From NCBI GenBank assembly GCA_963969365.1, contig OZ017759.1:310001-374000 (forward strand): a stretch of 64,000 nucleotides of DNA. Reading direction: 5' to 3'. A model generated the notes under the pieces. The model saw only the letters and a program-made list of their open reading frames with translations, ran no database searches and was not told the DNA's origin. Made by a program: the position numbers and the translations under genes. Every line of letters begins with the position of its first letter. Position 1 is the first letter of the stretch. This document shows positions 11,368 to 22,500 of this stretch, piece by piece. This stretch comes from Asterochloris sp. CNOR1 (Eukaryota; Chlorophyta; Trebouxiophyceae; Trebouxiales; Trebouxiaceae).

Positions 11368-11465
11368 AGGGCTTCATTGGCACAGCATCATTTCATGTTG
11401 CTACAACAGTGAAGGGGTTGTCATACAGGCAGAGCAGTGCGTGCAGGGAGAGGGCCAAGTGCTGA

Positions 11466-14400
11466 TCAAATGGTCATGCTGGTGGGCTCGCTAGGCTGAT
11501 CAGCAGGCTGCGGGCGTAGGAGGCGCTCTATTCTGAAGGGCTCTCCAGCGCCGCCCCTGCACTCCACCTGCAGCTCTTGCGCAACCACCAGGTGCCGCAG
11601 CTGCATCTCCAGCATCGCCTGCACATGCAGAGGAAGGCTTGGGCCCATGGACAACTCTGATGTGAGCAGAGCTGCGCCCGCAGGATGCTGCTGTGAGGAG
11701 AGCTGTGCTTGCATTGACGCACTGACTCCAATCACCATGTATGACATGCGGGACGCAATTGCTCAGGGGTCTCTTGCCAAGCAGAAGACAATGTGGGACC
11801 CCAGAGATCTGAGCCATGAGGATCCACGTTTTGCCTCCAGCCAGCTCCACATCCCTGTCAGGCACCCAGTGCGCAGACAGCAATGTGAGCAGTGTCAGCA
11901 CCTGCGGCCGGGGGTCCCACTTTCGGAGGCCGTGGATGGCAGAGAGCATGCAGGTGTTGACGACGTCTGCCACAACCTCGCGCTGCTCCATGGCCAGCAG
12001 CCCACGCATGGGTGCCTCCTGCACGGCAGCAGTCACCCTCAGTGCTGTCTGAGGCCATATGCACACAGCACATCAGTGTGTAGCCCTGTCCTGAGGCAGC
12101 GGGGAGACTGCAGCCCATGCGTCACTGGTGCTGTTGTAGTGCAGCAGGCCAGCCTCAGGGATGCTGCAGCAGCAGCGGCAACCTTCACACCAACAGGAAG
12201 ACATGCGCCGGCCTGACAGATGCCTGTGCATGGGTACGCTCTGCAGGCAGGCAGCCAGTCTCAGCCAGCTGGTCCAGCACTGTGGCGTTGGCAGCTTGTC
12301 TCCAGACAAGCCAGCACCGGCACTGTCCTGCTCAACCAGCAGCTATGACCTGCCCACGCCACAGTGTTGACAGGTTGCCAGGCTGCCCAAGACTGCTTCG
12401 AACAGGGTCTGCTGGTCTGATCCAAGGGGCCATCGGGGCACCATGCAATGCTGCAGTCAAGGCCCCAGGCAAGCTCTAAGTTTTCCGCCACTGTGAGGGT
12501 GCCCTGACAAGCTGTGCATCTTGAGGCAGACACCCCAATTGCATGCCCCAGCTGTTTCAGGCATGTGATGCAGCAAGAATCTGAATCTGGGGTTCTGAGC
12601 TGGGCATCCTCACAAACCATGAGGGCTGAATCAAGGCGCCCCCTGGCCCATCTCTGTTGGGGCAGTCTCGAGCAGGGAGGCTCCAAAGTGTGAGCCTCGT
12701 CGGGGCACCCTCATGCCCACAGGTGCAGCAACCACGACCTGCAGGCTGCCACTTGGACCGACAGTGCATGCCAGGTGCAACGGGGGCAGGGCATGCAGGG
12801 AAGACTAACTTTTGAGCCTGACCTGGACATCCTCATAAGCTATGAGCGCGACAACATCCCGCAGCATGTCGTCGTAGGTGGGCGAGCGGTAGGTCAGCAG
12901 GTGCCGCAGGGTCTGCAGACGCTTGCGTGCAAAGCTGATGGCATCCTGGGCGTCCCTGCAGGCAATGCAGCTTCAGGTGCCTCTCAATCAACAGCAAAGC
13001 TTGGCGCGGCGTCCCTCCCTGCAGCAGGCAACGCGCGTGCAACATTATGGATTGCAAATGTGTGGTCTAGGGCCCGGGCCCATCTGGACCTCTGCCCAAC
13101 GAGCACAGTGCAGCCACATCCTTTATTCTTGTTCAAGGCCAGCCTCCCTGGCTGAGGGCCCTGCAGGCGCAGTGCAGCTCCCTTGATAGCTTGCCACCCC
13201 ATTCAGGGTTGTGCCATTGGAGTGCTGCATCATTCGCTGGCAGCCTGCTTCTGGGGCATGGCTAATCTCCCTTGTTATGGCAAAACCTGCAAAGGTGTTC
13301 CCTGACTTGGGGGTCACAGCACTGGTTGCTGGCTCACCATTTTGAGGCACACGCCTTGCCACCCTGATCTTCTCCCTGCTGCTCAACTCGACCCGCCCTG
13401 CAGCAAGCCGGGCAAGATCTGGAGCCCGCTGGATGACAGGTAGCAGCCAACTTGAGGAGGTCTTGTGTTGCCCGGCAAAGTAGACAACTGGGCTCAGCGG
13501 CCGCGGTGCAGTGAGCGCAACTCCCCCAGCGGGCAAGTTGGACATGCTGCCGTCGCACCTCTGGATGGGATTCACGCTGGGCCCAGCTCTGCATCAGCAA
13601 TGGCCAATGCCTGCTGTTGGGGCATAGCAGGTCAGCACAAGACAACTGCTGGAAGTGGTGGCAAGATTTGTTGGGGCTGTGTGCCAGCAGTGCTCTTGGC
13701 CCCTTGGAATAGATCAATTCTGAGGATATAGCAGATCTTCAACATTACAAGGCATGCAGGCAGGCGCACCTGATCATCTCCAGCATCTGCAGGCACTGTA
13801 GCCAGAAGAAGACGTCCAAGTCTGGCTCCTCGTGGGAGGAGTCGCCAGAAGCCAGGAGCTCTGGAAAGTGCCTGTTCAGCTCCTGCTCTGCAGGCGCAGC
13901 GCCAGCCATGACTTTGATACAAAGTGATGTGCAAGAAGTGCTGGCTGACAGACAGTACACAAGCCAGACAGCTAATGGCGCTGAAGGATGTGCAGGAAGC
14001 AGCGCTGGCCTTGACTGTTCTGCACAGCGCATGAGCAGGATATGTCTGCAGGTGCACTAAGCAAAAGCCAAGCAGGGAGGTGGACATGAGGAACGCTATA
14101 ACAGGGATCGTGCAAGAAGCAGCACAGCAGAGAGGAGCCAACAAGGTGACACACAGGCAGGCAGATGCAAGGCCCAATCACTGACAGCAGACTGACCTGC
14201 TTCAGACACCCGTCCAGTCATGATGAGCTGGCGGACCCTACTTCTTACATCGATAGCCAAGTCCTGGGAGCTGCAGGGCACAAGGCACAAACCCTTAGCA
14301 GGCCCACCAGACAGCCCTCTGTCAAGCTCCAGGGCCAGGACCCAACTTCGCAGCCATGCATGTGCAGGATAGCTGAAGCCAGCAAACGGCGGTAGGAATG

Positions 14401-16718
14401 CAGTCATGATAGGTGCTGCATGCATGTGGTTGCGCAGGCATGACTGTGGGCGACTGTGGACCAGTTGACGGCCCTTGCAGGCAGCTGCGCCAAATTGAAG
14501 ATTGCCTGCGCTGCCCCACGCCCTGTGCTTGAGCTTACTAAGCCCTGACAACCTGAGGCCAGCTGGTGGGGCACGCACCTGCTGCCTGAGGTGCTGGCTT
14601 GGGCCTGCTCATCTGTGCCAGATGCACGATCAAACGCTTGCAGGGTGGCGGCGTAACCATGGCACATGAGGTAATCACGGACCACCTTGTGCTCGGCGCC
14701 AGCTGGTAGTGTGAAGCTGCAGCAGGCAGGGGACAGCGTCACATAGCTTTGTGGGCATAAGGCATTGAGAGCTTGGTCCTGGTGCTGGCAGCCATCCGTA
14801 TGCAGGCACAGGGACTTGTACACCTCCGCAACACTGGTTGCAGTGCCTGTGTGCGCCAGACATCCCCAGCATGCCAGCCTGTCATTGTGCAGATGCAATG
14901 AGGGCAGCAGAGCTCATGCCAGGCAGCCAGTCTTACCTGGCAACCTCGTCCTGCTCTTGCTCACAGAGTTTCTGGACCATGCCCTGCAGGCAAGGCAGGG
15001 GTTGCACCCAGGCTGAGTCCTGTGGCCCAGCCTGACTCCACAGATCAGAGCAGCACTGCCATCATGCTGCTGCAGGAAGGTGTTTGTCCAGGTGGGTTTA
15101 GGATCTAGGGTTTGCAGGCCACAGACCAGTCAGACGGCACGCAAAGGCCACACATGCACAGGACTCCCCACCTCTAGAGCAAAGACAAATGGGTGCTGGC
15201 CAAAGTTCAGAGATGCGCTCTCCCCTCGGCTGCAGCAGAGTGACACAGCCCTGCTCAGAGCTGCAACTAAGGCTGAAGCATTGGCAAAGACGTCACCACA
15301 TGTGCAGCTGGCCTTGTGAGGGAGCATGGACAACATGAATCTGCTGCAAAGGATTTGAGTCCTGCCAGCATGGCCAGGCTGCACTCTCACCTGTGGTCTC
15401 CTCAGAAGCGCTGTGCCTCATGAGAGCCTTTTGATCATTCACAGCTGTACGCAGTTTACCTGTGCATCCCAATGGTTGGCCAGAGGGGCTCTGTCGTCAC
15501 ACCCTTGAAGGCCACCCCCAGGTCCTTGCCATTCTTCCTGCACGAACAAGGTAGCCCACATGGTCCAGTACGCAAGGCACAGCACGTTGTAATAGGTGCA
15601 CACAATTAGGCAGCCTGCTAGGTGGGGCTGGCTGCGGCTGCTCACGTGAAGAACATTTCCTGCCTCTGCAAATTCCAGCCAGCACCCACAATGTCCCCTG
15701 TGGCCCACTTAGGGCCATAAGGCACCCCGCTGCCACTGTCATGAAAGAGCTGCAGGCAGCATGACACAGTCGTTAGGAAAACAGCAGGGCATGTACAGCC
15801 GCTCAGCTGCAGCCCTTGGAGAGCTGCAGCCCTTGCAGGGTGTGTGTCTAGAGCCAATGCTTTGTGCCATAGGGGCCACCCACACCAGCTTGTCAGTGAA
15901 AGATCCATGCCAGGCAAGGCTGAGATGGATGCGCTTTGTGTCATGATACATGCCCCGCCTTCAGTGGCGCAGCATTGCCTGCGTGGCTGACATGTGCAAG
16001 CTCGATGCCCACCTTGCCATCATCGCCATGATAGGCATATGTGTCGGGCTCCCACCTGCAGTTGATGCCGCACCTCAGTACAGATGCGTCAGTGGTCGCC
16101 CCAGCAGCTGACGTCATGCTGGCTTCTGTGCTGCTGCTGGCCATGGAGCTGCACAGTCCAGTGCAGACAGCAGCAACTTGTGCACAGGAGGACACAGCAT
16201 CTGATATGTCTGCCCACCCGGGCTGCTTATTGCTCTGGCTGCCTGCGTGTGTGAAGCCCATTGTAATCATGCCTTTGTGGCCAGTGTCCTGAACCGTCAG
16301 CTCAAAGTAGTATACTCGCCGCCGCTTGGGGACAGGAAGGTCTGCCTGCAGTGCCACAGAAAAGACGGTCATGTATAGAAGGCCTGGAGTTGTACTTCCT
16401 GAGCTCGCATGGGGGATCACCGCATGCATATTAAGCTACTGCTGAAGCATGGTGCAGTGACACACAGCACCTTGCTGCATGGTCAACACGACAGGGCCTG
16501 CAAGTCCAGCGCAGTTGCCAGCTAACCTGTACTGCTGCCACATCAGGGGAGTGATTCCCCTGTCCCTTGTATGTCATGCTGCATTGGTCTGGGCCCAGGG
16601 TGACCAAATCAAGGACGTGAGTGGTGCCTCTCAAGCATGATGGAGCTGACTCCGTGATCTCCTGATCCTCTAGCTCATCAAGCTCTGGATGCAGGGTGGC
16701 GGGGTTGCACCTCCACAT
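11466..16718 (-). CDS. RANBPM: RanBPM, SPRY-LisH-CTLH-CRA scaffold of the CTLH/GID E3 ligase
   Basis: Core scaffold of the CTLH/GID ubiquitin ligase (yeast Gid1, animal RANBP9/10). Minus exons 16527-16718, 16218-16345, 16013-16055, 15646-15749, 15460-15537, 15172-15229, 14937-14983, 14579-14716, 14197-14270 and 13770-13887 join with matching phases. They read MTYKGQGNHSPDVAAVQADL, RRVYYFELTVQDTGHKGMI, NKQPGWEPDTYAYHGDDGK, GPKWATGDIVGAG, KNGKDLGVAFKGVTTEPLWP, NFGQHPFVFALE (SPRY), HKVVRDYLMCHGYAATLQAF (LisH), and LAIDVRSRVRQLIMTGRVSE (CTLH). CRA pieces follow: RQALLLIERHLK, AQDAISFARKRLQTLRHLLT with YDDMLRDVVALIAYED near 12830-12960, EQREVVADVVNTCMLSAI near 11950, and the C-terminus LEMQLRHLVVAQELQVECRG to TSMTI at 11466. 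Some CRA exons between 12000 and 13770 remain unplaced. Confidence 0.92.
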
Positions 16719-16828
16719 GATTCAATGCTTCTGGTTGCAAATGATCAGCAACTGATGTCTGGCTATAGCGGGCATCCCAGAGATGAACTTTGGAAGACTA
16801 AAGCGCGCGGATTGGCAGACTGAAGTGG
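16719..16828. promoter_or_regulatory. Short divergent intergenic region
   Basis: RanBPM (minus, ATG at 16718) and the next plus-strand gene (first candidate ATG 16829) point away from each other across about 110 bp. Both promoters must overlap here or lie within first exons. No TATA box or named motif was recognised. Confidence 0.4.
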
Positions 16829-19426
16829 ATGTCTAACCGATTCCAGACTTTGACCAACTCAATTACTCAGGCTAATGTTGACATTCAGCGGGCTTCCTGC
16901 CCAGAGCCCCCAAGGGTGGATGTGCTGATCCCGGTCCTGTCTGGCAAGCCAAGCCCCAGCAATCAAGTATCCACACCCCCTGAGCTCATGTTGTCTGTGG
17001 GTTCAGGCAGCACTGGCCAGGTACTCGAGACGCAAAGAGAGCAATCCTGGATGAGCCTGCTACCAGACCCTGGCAGAGATTGTCAACAGAGACCATCAAC
17101 TTGCTCATGATGCGGCTGTACTAGGTGTCCTCTCAAGTTGGCGAAAGATCTCATTTGAGAGGAGAGCAGGCTGCTGCAGCTGTGGAGGGCCCTCCAAGGG
17201 GCAAGCTCAGTGCAGAAGGGACCACTGCGTTTTGCAGCTGGAGGCCTGGCACTCTGAAGGGCTCTGACAGCCAGATTTGCCAGGAACTTTGCTGCTGCTG
17301 CCGCCTGAGGCACCTATTGTATTGATCTGAATCTTCCAGAGGCAGCCAGCAGGGAGGCAGGCTTCCAGCTGCTGACTCCCTACCATCTGCAAACAGCCTT
17401 CTGGTGCGGGGCCTATCGATTCATAGCAAGAGAGACATAGTGCAAAGCACCTCATACCTCCAAGCTGGGACCGGCCTGCTGCCACAGAATATTGGAACAT
17501 CAGGCAGTTGCATATGGAACAAGCCTTTCAGAACTTTTGTGAGGCAAAACGATGTGAAATCATGCATCTGGTCGTTTGCTGTTTGTACCTGCCAGTCAGG
17601 AGCAGTGTCAGTCAGCATCCATGCCGGCAAGCATCCAGGGCACCCTGTTCTGCAAACATCTGTCAGTTGCTGGCCGTCAAGTGGCTCACCAGCTGGTGAG
17701 CCACCTGGCTGCCAGCTATCGGCAGCAGGCTGCCCAGAGTGCAGCAGGATGTCACCCTCAGCCTTGCAGGGTTAATGGGCGGCAAGGTTATTGCCATATG
17801 CAGGCCAGCAGGTGGATCTGGTGTATATGCCCGACCCCGGCCCGCAATGCATGGCTTTGAAGCAGCACACAGGCTCAGGCTTATTCCTGATCTCTGCCAT
17901 TCAGCCCAGCACTTAGGCACTTGGCTTGCAGCTTACCTTAAGCAGCAGGCGCCTCTAGGCGCCTCTGCGCACTGTTGCTGGAGCCTCAGGGCACCAGAGG
18001 GCCAACCAAGGTGTGATTTGTGGTTGGGGATAGCAGCCTACACTTCTCCCTCATCTTTGCTGGTCTTGTTTCCCACAGGTGCCAATATTGGGGGCCCTGG
18101 TCCTCTGTGATCATTGCTGACAAGGTCATCAAGCAGCAATGCAAGCTGGACAATGACAACAACCTCAAGCTGTCGTGCTGAGGGAGGACAGCGAGGGGGA
18201 GGGGATGCCCTGGCCTCAGACCTCATGTGGCGCAAAATCAGGAGATGCATGATGCCTGATGACTGCCAGCAGCCTGCAATGCTGGCCCGCAAAGACAGCA
18301 CTGGCACAGGACTCCTGTCGTGTGACAGATGGAGTGCTGACTGCTCCTTGCTGCCTGTGTGGAAGACAGCAGAGAGTGGTCTGCATGTTCCCCAATGCAA
18401 GTTGACTGTAGCAGGCACAAAGCTCTGCTAGTGATGCCGGCTGATGCTCACAGCTGCAGACGATCATGTCTGCTGACGGGCTGTTGTGTCTGCTGCAGGC
18501 AGCTGTTCAAGAGCAAGCCTGTCATGCCAGCATGGGCGATGTGGCAGCCTCAGGAGCGTAAGTGCCCGGCACAATCTGCCCTGCGGCCCTGCCAGAACCA
18601 AGTCTGCCACTGCTCTAGCCTGAGGGAGTGCAAACCTGCTGTTGGTCCCTCAACTGTCCTGCTGCATCACCACCTGGCTCGGCCATGCAAGGATTACGTA
18701 GATGCACATTCTGCTGATGTGTGCAGCCCCAGAGTGGCAGAGCTGCGGCAGGCCCTGGCTCAGGCAAAGGCTGCCCAGATGGCTGCTGAGGTCACAGCTG
18801 TGCAGCAGGTCAACATGCTGGCGGTCTATCAACACCTGCAGTGCTGCCAGCACTGGGCTGCACAGAGCGTCTTGACATGCATTGACCTCATGCTGAATGA
18901 TATTGCGTCCAGCTGAAGCAGCCGGTCTCATCTGCATAACAGGCTGTTCCCCAACCAGACCTTTAGCGTGTGCCTCCCGTTGGATTTCTCGAGCCCGAAT
19001 GCCAGAGACTGCCCATGATTTTACCATGTCTGTAATGCTGACACGGTGTGCAGACAGATCAGTGGGAAGGCTGTTCACGATGCGCCCTGCTGCCAAGGGC
19101 CAGCAACAGAAGCCTGATCACATTCTGCCTGAGGCCAGCCCCCCTGTGCCTGCTGCCGCCAAGCCACATCCTGCTGCTACCTGCCTCCTAAGTCACATGT
19201 GCTCACAGCTGGCGGGGACAGCAACTGTGATGAGCTCCCAGCTGGCGTCGGATGCATGGCTGCTGCTGACGGGTGAGGGGCCTGCTGGAGGGAGGGCCCT
19301 GCAGCAGACCTGAAAGTCTTTGATCCTAGCACCTCAGTTCACACCCGCCACCTGGCTGATAAAGCCTCTGTACGACACTGGCCGGCTTTGAAAGATTTGA
19401 CTGTCACCTTTGACCTGGAACTGTAG
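16829..19426 (+). CDS. Multi-exon gene, not recognised (model approximate)
   Basis: A first-exon candidate begins MSNRFQTLTNSITQANVDIQ at 16829. Coding-like pieces follow on the plus strand: EIVNRDHQLAHDAAVLGVLS continuing SWRKISFERR (about 17076-17165), HMEQAFQNFCEAKRCEIM (about 17506-17565), AGRQVAHQLVSHLAASYRQQ (about 17670-17735), QYWGPWSSVIIADKVIKQQC (about 18080-18145), VAELRQALAQAKAAQMAAEV (about 18736-18795) and NQTFSVCLPLDFSSPNARD (about 18950-19010). The last exon, from about 19305, ends SVRHWPALKDLTVTFDLEL with TAG at 19424-19426. Helical content is high and no catalytic motif is seen. The early helix ending in SWR faintly resembles Mediator subunit 17, which is only a guess. The stop is 127 bp before the giant gene's ATG, same strand. 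Confidence 0.4.
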
Positions 19427-19553
19427 AGTTATTTGAGCTGCCTCCTTTGAGCGGAACAGCACCAGAGGCCATATCACAGAACAACTCAGCCGCCCTCAAA
19501 GAGATACCCGAGCAAGGCATCAGCTTGCAGCGCCTATGCGCTAGGGCCCCACA

Positions 19554-22500
19554 ATGGGCACCACGCGCTATAGCCACACCAGCTCGATGTGGCTCCAGTG
19601 CAGCAGCCTGGCATGGCTGCTCATGCTGGTCCTGCAGATCGGCCAGCTTCCCGCCCTACAGGCCAGCCCCTCGATATGGGGCAGCAGCTTCAGGAGCCTC
19701 TTCGGAGGCCGATCCCAGCAGCAGGCACCGCCCCAGCCCGGCTTCTTGCCGGCAGTGAGAAGGGTTCGAAACCTGCAGCAAGCCTCCACGCCCTGCTCCC
19801 AGCCGGAGTGGATCTGCACAGCCACAGATGGTAGCGAGACCACGGTCTCAGCCTCACTGCACGATCTCATCATCGGGGACCAGTGCCAGCAGCTGAGCCC
19901 AGACCTGGATGTGTATCGTTGCGGAACCTGCTCCTTGGTGCAGGGAGCCACAGTGAACATTGTGCGCACAGGCAGCTGCATGCAGTCCTGCCCCACAGCA
20001 ATCCAAGCAACGCCGCAGTGCGGGGCCCCTGCCCCCGCGCAACTGCCTGCTACCAGCACTGCTGCACCTGCGTCCAGCAGCACTGCGCAGCTTGCCAGCA
20101 CATCTGCACCAGCTGCAAGCATGTCTGCTCCATCGACCACTGTGCAGTCCAGCAGCTCTGCGCCGCTTGCCACCACAGCTGCGCCTGCTGTAAGCACGTC
20201 TGCTCCATCGACCACTGTGCAGTCCAGCATTGCAGTGCCCAGCACAACTGCCCTGCCTAGCATCAGCAGCAGCACAGTTGCACCCAGCACGAGCACTGCA
20301 GTGCCCTCCACAAGTGCACAGCTGCCTGCCACAAGCACGCCTGTGCTCACAAGCAGCAACACTGTGGCTCCCTCCACCAGTGCAACAGCAGCCTTCACCC
20401 CGCCTGCAGCTTCTGCCACCACCCCAGGTGAGATGGCATGGTAGCCCCTGCCAGGCATTGCTTCCTGGCAGCACTGCTTGCTGCCCTCTTTCATGTGCGC
20501 CTGAGTCATGATGATCCTGCGCACCAAGCTGGGTCTGATGAATTGCAGTGGTACCAGCAACCTCCACAGGAGCACCCAGCACCACAGCTGCGCCGGCCAC
20601 AACCACCACCACGCCCTCAAAGGTGCCAAACAGCCTGCAGAATGTGGGAGGCCCCGAGGTGCCGTTGCCGGTGCTGACAGAGGCACCTGCCACAGCCGTC
20701 CCAGTTTCGCCCAGTGCACCAGTGACCAGCCCAGCGCCTTACGCTGCTTCCACAGCCACTGCGGTACCGCTGACCACCGCAGCTGCCACAACAGGTACTG
20801 CGTTTGAGAGGCAGACATGCTGGCGGTGCAACACAGTAGTGGCTTGCTGGTATTGATCTGATCTGCTTTGTGCTGTGTATCTGCTGCACCCTCTCAGGAC
20901 CTCTGCACCTTGCATCCTGATGGGCCCACCTGCTCACAAGTGCCACTGCATGCTTTGCAGCTCCTGTCTCAACTAGTGCACCAGCACCCACCCTGGTGGT
21001 GCCCACAAGCACCTCCGCTGTGCCTGCGGTGACTGCCACACCTCCTGCCACGTCGAGTGCACCTGCTCCGGCCCCGGCAGCTCCTACCTCCTGCGCACTG
21101 GCCAACATCAGTGTGGCTCTGTGCGGCCCAAGCGCCGAGACAACCTCCAGCTACCCGCTCAGCAACTGCATAGCGCAGGTCACAGGTGAGGGTGACGGTG
21201 AAGGACGGCAGCGTCCACAGAATCTGCCATGTTTCGCACAGAGCGGGCGGCCATGGCAAGTCCTGGGAGGCGCCATGCTGCGTGCTTTGCTCCATGCTGC
21301 CATTCCAGGGGAGCTTCACCCCTGCTCGACATGCAACACTACCACTGATGCACAGTGCACGGTGCCTGAAGGATGCAGCATCGCGTCACGAGTGATTGCA
21401 CCCATTGCCTGTGCTGCAGGTGTTCCTGCACCCAGGGTGCTCCTGCAGACCATCAATGACTCCAGCATCCTGGCCTGTGGCACCACAGAGGCTAGCTCAG
21501 CCAGCTGCTGCTGCGACAGTGATGTCCAGGTCAACTTCTACATCACAGCTTCCAGCAATGCTGAGGCCCAGGGACTGACCAGCGCCTTCACACGCGCCAG
21601 CCTTGGCGCAAACAACTCGTTTGCAACCTGCCTGCAGCAGGTGGGAGTCTGCTAAGGACCTGGTTTGTACTGTCAGGACACCTGGCCCAGCAAGCTGCAC
21701 AGGCTTTGCAGGCTGGCAGCTGCACCTGTCTGTGCCCTGCCTTGCAAAGTCTTGTGTGGCCCTCGAGACACTCCTCACCTGCTCACATCTGAGCCTGGTG
21801 CCTGCAGGAGAGCAGCATCCTCGTTAATTGCGCCGCAATCATCAGCGCTCCAGGTCAGACCGTTTGCTGCTTCAAGCCTGTTCAACAGTGCTGAACTCTG
21901 CTACCAGACCTTGAGCAGAACGCACAAGTCTCCAGCACTTCTGCAAGCAGCCTCTGAGCATTGTGTTGCTCCAAGCTGCCGCTGCTGCCATGTTCTGCAC
22001 ATGCCCCTCTTCCTGGCCACTCTGAACCTGGTCAACCACTTGCAGAGGTGCTTCCAGCAACCAGCCCTGCAGAGTGCCCTCCTGGCACTGGGCCTGTGCC
22101 TGCCTCAGCTCCCGCTGCCGCGGCAGCGGCAGTCCCAGCCAGGAGCCCTGCGCCAATCACAAGCACAGCAGCCCCTGCAACCAGCACTCAGGCACCCGCC
22201 ACAACCTTGGCCCCAGTCACAACCACGGCAGCGCCAGTGATCACAGCAGCCCAGCCAAGCACCCCCACTGCACCAATACCAACCACAGCAGCCCCTGTGC
22301 CCACCACTGCTGCACCATTGTCAAGCGCTGCGGCGCCCTCAGCAGGGATGCCCATCACAGCTGCACCAGTCACAACCACAGCGGGCCCCACAAGCACAAA
22401 CCCCACAGAGGTGCAGGACGCAAATGCCAACCGTACGCGCCCTCCTGCCACTACAACATCACAGCCGCCCGTTAACCCGCCAACACCAACCGCAGTAGCA

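Noticed and set aside
18650-19096. 148-codon minus-strand frame (RIVNSLPTDLSAHRVSITDM)
   Set aside because: It overlaps several plus-strand exon candidates of the unrecognised gene, including the convincing C-terminal exon chain on plus, and no minus-strand splice partners were found.
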